Below, one piece after another: positions 58,049 through 64,000 of a DNA stretch of 64,000 bases. The notes under the pieces are model-generated. The model did no database searches and was not told where the DNA came from. It saw only the letters and a list, made by a program, of their open reading frames with translations. Numbering within the stretch: position 1 is the first letter of the stretch; each line of letters starts with the position of its first letter. A program made the position numbers and the translations under genes. The stretch is taken from the NCBI RefSeq assembly GCF_037975245.1, contig NC_092572.1, positions 3,323,501 to 3,387,500 on the forward strand, in the 5' to 3' direction. The DNA is from Apostichopus japonicus. Taxonomy: Eukaryota; Echinodermata; Holothuroidea; Aspidochirotida; Stichopodidae.

Positions 58049-58910
58049 CGGGGGCGTATCCAGGATTTTCCAATAGGGGGGGGCGCCAGGTATGAATGAT
58101 CGCCGTCCTGGGGGATGGGTCTAAGGGGAGGGGTGTACAATTTTTGCTTTCAAAGAAGGGCTGAAATGCAAAATGGTGTCATATGCATGGGCGGCGATCC
58201 GTACTTCCGAGTGGGGGGGGGGGGGATATGACCTTGTTGACTATCTAAGCGTAGCGCCACCATGAGTTGGCGCGAAGCGTACAAGAAAATTTTGGGATTA
58301 ACAAACCCTCTAGATGGCCGGAAACGGCACTTCCCGAGGTTTCCAAGCGGCATATACACAACTTTAAAATAGGGATGTCATGTCCGAAATACCTCATAAT
58401 CAGGATCCCAAATACTTTTCTTTTTAATTTCGGGTGTTATTTTGGGAAAATTGCCCCTGTCAATCTTGTTTCAGGCGCAACGTTAGAATGTTCGAGAGCT
58501 CTGTTATATTATTCGATGAAGAAAATGGCCTCCACCCAGGATCGCCGCCCATGGCCATATGTGATCCATTTTTCGACCTTAATAATAAGCAACATTTCCA
58601 GTAAATATGGACACAAAATGCACAATTTAGTATGGCTGGCATGTCATTTAGTGTTTATAGTGATAATACAAACACAATTACCATCTATGTTTCTAAAACT
58701 ATTATGCCGCCGAACTTCGCCAGAACCTTTTTTGGCAAACAAAAAATAAAGCATACGGGAGGGGGGGGGGGGGGGTTGAGCGATCACCGACATCTCACAT
58801 AAAGGTCGTCATCAATTTTTTTTTTTTTTTTTTTGCTAAACTTTTTTTTTTTTTGGTGACGGCCAATAGGGGGGGCGCGCGCCTGTTGCGCCCCCCTGGA
58901 TACGCCCCTG
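58049..58910. mobile_element. small inverted-repeat DNA transposon inside the integrase fragment
   Basis: The ends CGGGGGCGTATCCAGG and CCTGGATACGCCCCTG are inverted copies with one mismatch, flanked by GGCTG on both sides (58044-58048 and 58911-58915). The integrase reading resumes across it, which confirms the borders. CAGGGGCGTATCCAGG ends resemble hAT elements, but a 5-bp duplication is not the classic 8 bp. G-rich runs (58070-58090, 58865-58880) lie just inside both ends. It contains a second nested element and has no transposase. Confidence 0.85.
58186..58553. mobile_element. 368-bp hAT-like MITE nested in the previous element
   Basis: The ends CATGGGCGGCGATCC and GGATCGCCGCCCATG are perfect inverted copies. 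The flanks GTCATATG (58178-58185) and GCCATATG (58554-58561) form an 8-bp target duplication with one difference. This is a second-level insertion within the gypsy remnant. Confidence 0.85.
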
Positions 58911-59310
58911 GGCTGGAACAGTTGCGAATATATTGAATGAAGAGTTTTTCTGTCGCTTCGGAATACCAAGTGAAATTCACACTGACCAAGTACGATAGTT
59001 TGAGTCCCAATTTTTCCCATGGGTGTGCAAAATTTATGACGTAAAAAAAAAACAGGACTACACCTTTCATCGGCAATCGGACAGGATGGTGGGAAGATGT
59101 AACAAGGCGCTGGAGGCGATGCTGTATACGGTCAGGATAGAGATATGTGGCTCCTGAACATTACCAAGAAAATGGCATATCCCCTAACCTGCAGCGACCC
59201 TGTGTTGGGCCACTGACTGACGTACTCTATCATGTTAAGATGGGGTGCATCAAAGTGGTGCATCACGGCCGATTGATGGCTTACACAGGCAACAATAACT
59301 CTCTATGGAT

Positions 59311-60456
59311 CCAAAGATCTTGATAGTCTCTACAATGTTAAAATTAACCTAATATTCGTTCCCATTTCTGTTATTTTGGCAGAAAATGGAGAAAAGATCA
59401 GTTTGAGGTTCAGTTCTGTTGTGCAAGCTTCAGTAAGAAGTTTTCAAAACGGGGAGATTTTAGAAATCTTTTACAAAGAAAAGGACGAGAGACCTGGACA
59501 ATAGTTCACTTTCCAGCATTGTGATTATTCTTCGGACAGGAGACTGGACATCACACCGACACACCAAGAACACCAAATTTGAAAGAACCTTGCAAAGTTA
59601 AGATCAAAACTTACGAAGTAGAACAAGGACAGGGTTCTAAAAGACGGCAACGCAACGGCGGTCAGACATCTGAAGGCGTATTACAAGACGGATGAATCAA
59701 ATTTGTGGTTGAAAGATTCCAGACGAACGACGCGTGGAACTGAACCAGATGTGCATTTAACCTTGTAAAATGTTTGTAAACTCTTTCCAAGCTATTGTTG
59801 TACGATAACGAGAGCGGTAGCCGTGTTATGCTTACGTAGAAAAAGAATTCTTTTCTAAAATTCATTAATGCATGGAAAGGAATACTTCAATAATTGTTAG
59901 TTTCAAGTAAGTAAATACGAGGATAGGAACTGTGGTGGGAGGTGTCTAACCGAACTTGCATAGTATTTTAACTTTTAAAATAAATCAAATAAAACAAAAC
60001 TGTTAGCAAACAGCTATCCATGGAAGTGCCTGTGTAAGAGAATTTGTAACCTTCAGGTTGCCACACAACGCGTTACCAACAGATCCTTTTATACTAGTCT
60101 GAACATTGGCCTAAGTTTACGCGCCCGAGAATTTACTACTTCAAAAATACCGCCCTGAGTTGCGGTCACCAATCTTCCTGAGACCGGAAAGCTCAACCCT
60201 TCAAAAAAAAAAAGGCTAGGTGCACGATTGCTTACGTCATAGTGAACAACTTGGGAGGATAACTGGGATTTCCCGGCAAAGAATTGCAGCATTACTTCAA
60301 GCATAAGCAGTTAATATAGTTTTCACATCAATCGGAAATGATCTTATAATGCTTTTACTAAACTGTCACATACTACATAGACATTTATCATACTTTATTA
60401 GAATAAGATTAAAGATATATATAACATATTCTTTGTTTGATTTGTTTCTGTTTTAG
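59311..60456. other. no recognised gene; end of gypsy remnant and intron-like sequence
   Basis: 59.3-59.65 kb may still be the 3' part of the gypsy element, but no LTR pair was matched. The rest is AT-rich sequence without reading frames of note. Confidence 0.4.
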
Positions 60457-60518
60457 CTTACTGGCTAACAAGAAACTACTCCATCATTTCCAGTCCACAC
60501 ACTTCACTTGCGGCTGAG
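60457..60518 (+). CDS. possible exon upstream of the second immunoglobulin-like exon
   Basis: A strong acceptor (GATTTGTTTCTGTTTTAG) opens a phase-1 frame YWLTRNYSIISSPHTSLAAE ending at a GTGACT donor in phase 0. The Tyr-Trp could be the C strand of a V-like domain. Its phase-0 end does not match the phase-1 start of the exon at 60684, so a direct join fails in the immunoglobulin frame. Tentative. Confidence 0.25.
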
Positions 60519-60683
60519 GTGACTTCAGCTTGGACTAGATCAAAAACCAGTTAAAAATGAATATTAAAGAAAAATGGAAAAAAAATGATTTACTGCGCCC
60601 TTTTTAGGGAGGAATTTTTTTGTAAGGTAAACTTATCTAGAAATTGTTTGTTTCTTGTTATTTGTTTGCCCCGCTTCATGTAG

Positions 60684-60916
60684 GAAGTCGTTTGTCAAGA
60701 CACTTTGGACTTAACGATGACGAGTGTTCTTCCATTGGCGGAGATGAAAGTTTTACCATTCAGACGTACAGTTTGAAGAAAGTCACAGCACAGGAGACGT
60801 TTATCTCAGATCTTACAATCCACAGCAAACAAACTCAAATGGGATTGTTTTACTTCTGTGCCGCCACTTTAAACTATAAACAAGGGTCGATGGCAGTTAC
60901 CGTCAAAGTTTTGTGA
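60684..60916 (+). CDS. terminal exon of an immunoglobulin-like gene (second half of a V-like domain)
   Basis: The acceptor is TTTGCCCCGCTTCATGTAG. The phase-1 frame runs 76 codons to TGA, with AATAAA only ten bases past the stop (60926-60931). It reads DESFTIQTYSLKKVTAQETF, then ISDLTIHSKQTQMGLFYFCA and a final GSMAVTVKVL strand. This is the C'' to G part of a V-type domain with the F-strand Cys (YFC). The usual Asp before the F strand is Gln/Met. Strands A-C must come from an earlier exon. With no membrane segment after the domain, the product would be secreted. It may belong to the same cluster as the gene at 32.3 kb. Confidence 0.6.
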
Positions 60917-60925
60917 TGATTAAGA

Positions 60926-60931
60926 AATAAA
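60926..60931 (+). terminator. poly(A) signal AATAAA
   Basis: A canonical hexamer ten bases after the TGA of the immunoglobulin-like terminal exon. The resulting 3' untranslated region would be very short. Confidence 0.5.
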
Positions 60932-61099
60932 ACAGCAATAATATGGTCATCAGTTGAAAAACATTAAACAGGGAATAAAGACCTAAACAAATAGAGAAAT
61001 GGATCGAGAAAAGAATTGTATACGTCAAATTAACACTTGAACGAAGCAAGAATAACTGTTAGAGTTATATATTATAGTCGTAATCGTAATCGTACTACA

Positions 61100-61210
61100 G
61101 TGCCATGCGGGCGCATTAATATTTTCTCCATTGCTATTTTATTATCGAGACACCCTTTTGCAAACCCCTGCTTTAAAGATTGCCACACCAGACATGAACG
61201 AAGCGTTACA
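61100..61210 (-). repeat. single copy of the 51.2-57.0 kb element's end
   Basis: CGAGACACCCTTTTGCAAAC, CCTGCTTTAAAGATTGCCAC and the end GCGTTACA match the right end of the 51.24-57.03 kb element. No partner end was found in the window, so this is a truncated or solo end. Confidence 0.65.
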
Positions 61211-62930
61211 CTATATTATGATCATGTAGTAATTATAACTTTATCCTTATGAATTTATCTTTATTTTCTCAGATTTCGACTACCGTCTGATTATATGATG
61301 AAACTGTACAAACCGGCCATGAACTCACTTGCTGTATTATATCCCCATGCTTTATCATATCCCCGTAAGAACTATCATCCCCTTCCCCTCACAAGAATAC
61401 ATATCAGAAGATATTAGTAAATAAAACCAGTTATGAATATAAGTAAATTTAATTTCACACCCGTATCATGGGAATGGGCAACAGAGAGAAAGTCCCCCTC
61501 ACCCCCGTCAGAAATTATCCGAACCGACATGGAGGCAGTAAAACAAAGACGAAATAACACCTATGTCATATAGAATATTGGATACCAGCAGTCGGCTCCA
61601 ATTATAGCATGCTATAGCTATAGGCTATAGGACAGTTTTATGATTACGTGATTTGTGGTCGCAAATCGACCTCAGGCTCTTAAATTAGCAAACATAGTTT
61701 ATTAACACCATTAGGCTCTTTGTGTAAACACTGTGTAGAAATATGTTCATGTCTGCAGTGTAGTTAATCATACCACCCTCACACAAAGACCCTCATATTG
61801 GAAAATATATGTGGCAGGCGTTGCAGACTTATAGGTAAAGAGAAGTCATTTCATGGCCAAGGAAGGTGGATTACGAAATCTCAAGAACCTTTCCATGACA
61901 GCGTGCTATAAGTTGGGGTCTTTACAGCAGACCTTTAAAGATCTGCTTCTCTAAAGATTCTCCTTGTAATCTCACTAAGCATAGAAATCTTCGAATCACT
62001 ACACTTTTATGCAGTCATTGATACATTCTATCACATTCCAGACCGTCACATGGAACTAGATTGTCGTTTTAAATAGGAACACATCCCCACTTGAATCAGT
62101 ATAGGGATGTGCAATGCCATGCAGCTGCGTGTACCTACTACATGTTATATTATGTATGTTTACTGTTTGAATCGCTAATATATACCCAACACTAGGAGCT
62201 AATTGGGCATACGTGCATCCTCCACTCATCTCTCTTAAACTTGCTTCCAAGTGGCACACATTTTAGAACACTTTTTTTTTATGGAACACGTTAAGTCTAT
62301 ATAAGTAGCTCTAACAAAAGATTGTGGTAGTAAATCATAATAATGCAAAATAATAATAAAATCACCACGACTGATTTAGGTAGGGCCTGATAATGGAAAT
62401 AAAAAAGGACACCAGAAGAAAAATCCCCCCCCCCCCGAAGATGGGAGGTGGGGGCATGTCCCAGTCCACAATGTGTACATTACTTATTAGCATAGCAATT
62501 AGCCATACCGCTGATAAAATTGGAAACTGTTCTTGCCCCGGTAAAACAGTTTGTTAAGGTTCGTACTAAGATAGCCATCAAATTCGCAATCTTCTTTGTC
62601 GGCATGACCAATGTATTGCGTCATGTGTGTATGCATATTCACGGCGCAGCTAACGCGCATTACATTGCTTCTCGGATTGTCTTCCAAAGTTGTTGTACAG
62701 AGAGTTGTACCAAACTCCTCCATTCAAAAGTGAACAGCGCCCTATTCCTTACACAACGGTTCATACATTCACGGCAACAATAAAATTAATTCACAGCATC
62801 GGAACCTGTGAACAGCAACAAGAACGGAAGATACAACAAGGGGTTTTAGACTTCGTCGAGCTAATTATTCTGAAACAAGATATCATTTTGACCAGATTTT
62901 AAAATGAACCTCGGCATTCAATTAATCAAC
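61211..62930. other. no recognised gene
   Basis: AT-rich sequence with a C run at 62427 and no supported reading frame. Confidence 0.4.
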
Positions 62931-63300
62931 AACGACGTCGAAGTAGACAACGGCATAACTTTAGCAAAAATAATTAGCTTACCAAAAAGCTTTTATTTAG
63001 AAGTCAAATGATTTAATTTTGACGAAGAATTGAATTTCAACAACCCCGATCATTTTAGACGACAGAAACTTTTTAACAGACGACAACATTTTGAACAACA
63101 ACAACAAATAATGGTCATCATCATCCCAAAAGTTGCCTTTAAAATCGAGGTAGTGGCCTGTCAACACAAAATTTGACATCATCAACAAAATTTGTGCAAT
63201 CCCGATCAAAATAAAAGCCGTCATGATCGAAATAGTTGTCTTCATCATCAAAAAAGTGGTCACCTTTTCATTAAGATAGTTTGACATCATCGACTATATT
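62931..63300. repeat. degenerate CATCATC/ACGACG-rich low-complexity stretch
   Basis: Loose, imperfectly periodic phrases such as GACGACAACATTTTGAAC, GGTCATCATCATCCC and GACATCATCAACAAAATTTG recur. One minus-strand frame is rich in Asp and Phe, but stops interrupt it. It may be a decayed simple repeat. Confidence 0.4.
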
Positions 63301-63386
63301 TTTCTTTTTGGCGTTCCATACAACTCTAGGTACGGCTCTGGCAGCTGGAAGCTGAAAGAGCGCCTCCAAATTCTCACATTTGCAAA

Positions 63387-63471
63387 ATGGCGAAAGCTGC
63401 ACAGAAACTTGTCGGTCTCGGAACGAGATTAGGCACTTCCTTGGCCACACAAGGGCCCAAAGTTGCAGGAG
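63387..63471 (+). CDS. first coding exon of a small protein, possibly ATP synthase subunit g
   Basis: The ATG at 63387 in a good context (AAAATGG) opens MAKAAQKLVGLGTRLGTSLA then TQGPKVAG plus one base, before a consensus GTAAGC donor (phase 1). The short, basic, amphipathic N terminus and the -PKVA- end resemble invertebrate mitochondrial F1Fo ATP synthase subunit g, which continues with a WxYAKVEL segment in the next exon. That segment would lie outside this window. If correct, the protein sits in the membrane part of complex V and supports dimer formation. The exon is well supported; the identity is a weaker inference from about 28 residues. Confidence 0.5.
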
Positions 63472-64000
63472 GTAAGCATAACCTTATTACCATATTTAAT
63501 GTGGGTGTCATTTTATGAAATTTCGTTAGTTTACTTGCGTTTATTGGCCTTTATCGTAATGTCACCTTGTCGATGTTTGTTACAAAAGCATAGGCGTGTA
63601 ATACTAATAGCAGTTTCCAAAGTGTTAGGCTAATTGCCTAACATATGTGAGGCTACTGTAGATTGAGCCTAAGCTTAATATAGACTGTAGTAGGCTATGA
63701 TGGTACTTAGTTATAGGTCTACAGTGAATTTGCAATAGCAAGGTAATTATTGATATTTTCGAAGAAAGTGGTGATGACAATCTCGCTGATTATGCTCAGT
63801 GGTTTTCATCCTGTTATGTTAGGCCTAGCTAGGCTAAAGCCTGGTCGATAGCCTAGTCAAACTGCTTGAAGTTGAACTTGAAAGAAGGAATAACCTCACC
63901 CATGTGTTTATTATGAAGGTAAAAAGGTGGCATAATCTAGGAACATGTTACAAAATATAAAAATCACCATGTTTCTTAGTTTCACTGACATTGTTGGCCA
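63472..64000 (+). other. first intron of the 63.4-kb gene
   Basis: It begins GTAAGCATAACC and runs to the window edge without an acceptor-exon pair that I can support. It contains AGGCCTAG-type words. Confidence 0.5.

Larger units (their letters stand above)
57600..59310 (+). pseudogene. internally deleted Ty3/gypsy element: gag joined to integrase
   Basis: In broken frames, 57620-57870 reads as Gag (RFNTMEG, then PWKDYLVHFELIAELYG, VSLSGPTQAVLANL). At about 57900 it passes directly to integrase (EPLQGHAMDIMCPFPVSDRG, NKYALVIAD, FSKWTEAY). After a nested insertion (58049-58910) integrase resumes with FFCRFGIPSEIHTDQ, TTPFHRQSDRMVG and NKALEAML, and then a C-terminal KVVHHGRLMAYTGN. Reverse transcriptase and RNase H are gone. 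Stops are frequent. This is a different gypsy lineage or copy from the array at 36-49 kb. Confidence 0.8.

Noticed and set aside
32303..60916. One gene joining the exon ending at 33099 to the exon at 60684
   Set aside because: The phases match, but the junction codon would be TGA. No intermediate exon could be shown.

Overview
This is an AT-rich, gene-poor, intron-rich animal genome window. It holds short exons with GT/AG borders, long introns, tRNA-derived SINEs, LINEs, Ty3/gypsy remnants, hAT elements and other inverted-repeat DNA transposons. No bacterial or organelle gene organisation is present. The repeat types, the immunoglobulin-like exons and the many AGGCCTAG-type words suggest a marine invertebrate, probably a deuterostome such as an echinoderm. 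That assignment is an inference, because no marker gene fixes it.

Layout. 0-1.6 kb: an ~88-bp tandem satellite, interrupted once. 0.4-2.7 kb and 25.9 kb: five or six small plus-strand exons. The last five (686-740, 939-976, 1939-2020, 2669-2736, 25928-26076) agree in splice phase and may form one gene with a ~23-kb intron filled by transposons. 3.41-10.07 kb: a DNA transposon with ~330-bp terminal inverted repeats. Its minus-strand gene codes for an N-terminal zinc-finger region, a large central region and a C-terminal XPG/FEN1-like nuclease, and two single-base frameshifts break it. It best fits the Academ superfamily, XPG-bearing lineage. 13.84-14.33 kb: a fold-back repeat starting with a perfect 38-bp palindrome. 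18.33-25.72 kb: an element with CCCAGCAAACA ends, AACGTT-rich flanks, four ~325-bp tandem units and a small spliced minus-strand gene. 28.47-30.95 kb: a decayed hAT element with an 8-bp target duplication.

32.3-33.1 kb: a signal-peptide exon spliced in phase 1 to an immunoglobulin V-like exon. 33.4 kb: a complete hammerhead ribozyme on the minus strand, right behind a tRNA-like B box. 35.1-35.5 kb: a tRNA-derived SINE. 36.2-49.6 kb: a 13.4-kb composite of Ty3/gypsy material. It has ~600-bp inverted ends, a head-to-head inverted gag/protease pair and about ten ~1.15-kb tandem units of (LTR + primer site + gag start). 49.8-51.2 kb: another LTR split by a LINE. 51.24-57.03 kb: an inverted-repeat element holding two LINE remnants, a tRNA SINE and a 169-bp hairpin with CRE-like sites. 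57.6-59.3 kb: a deleted gypsy element (gag joined to integrase) into which two small DNA transposons are nested. 60.4-60.9 kb: the last exon of a second immunoglobulin-like coding unit. 63.39-63.47 kb: the first coding exon of a small protein, possibly mitochondrial ATP synthase subunit g.

How it works together: the host content is small (one unidentified multi-exon gene, one or two secreted immunoglobulin-like genes, one first exon). Most of the window is nested transposable elements, and their insertion order can often be read from target duplications and interrupted reading frames.
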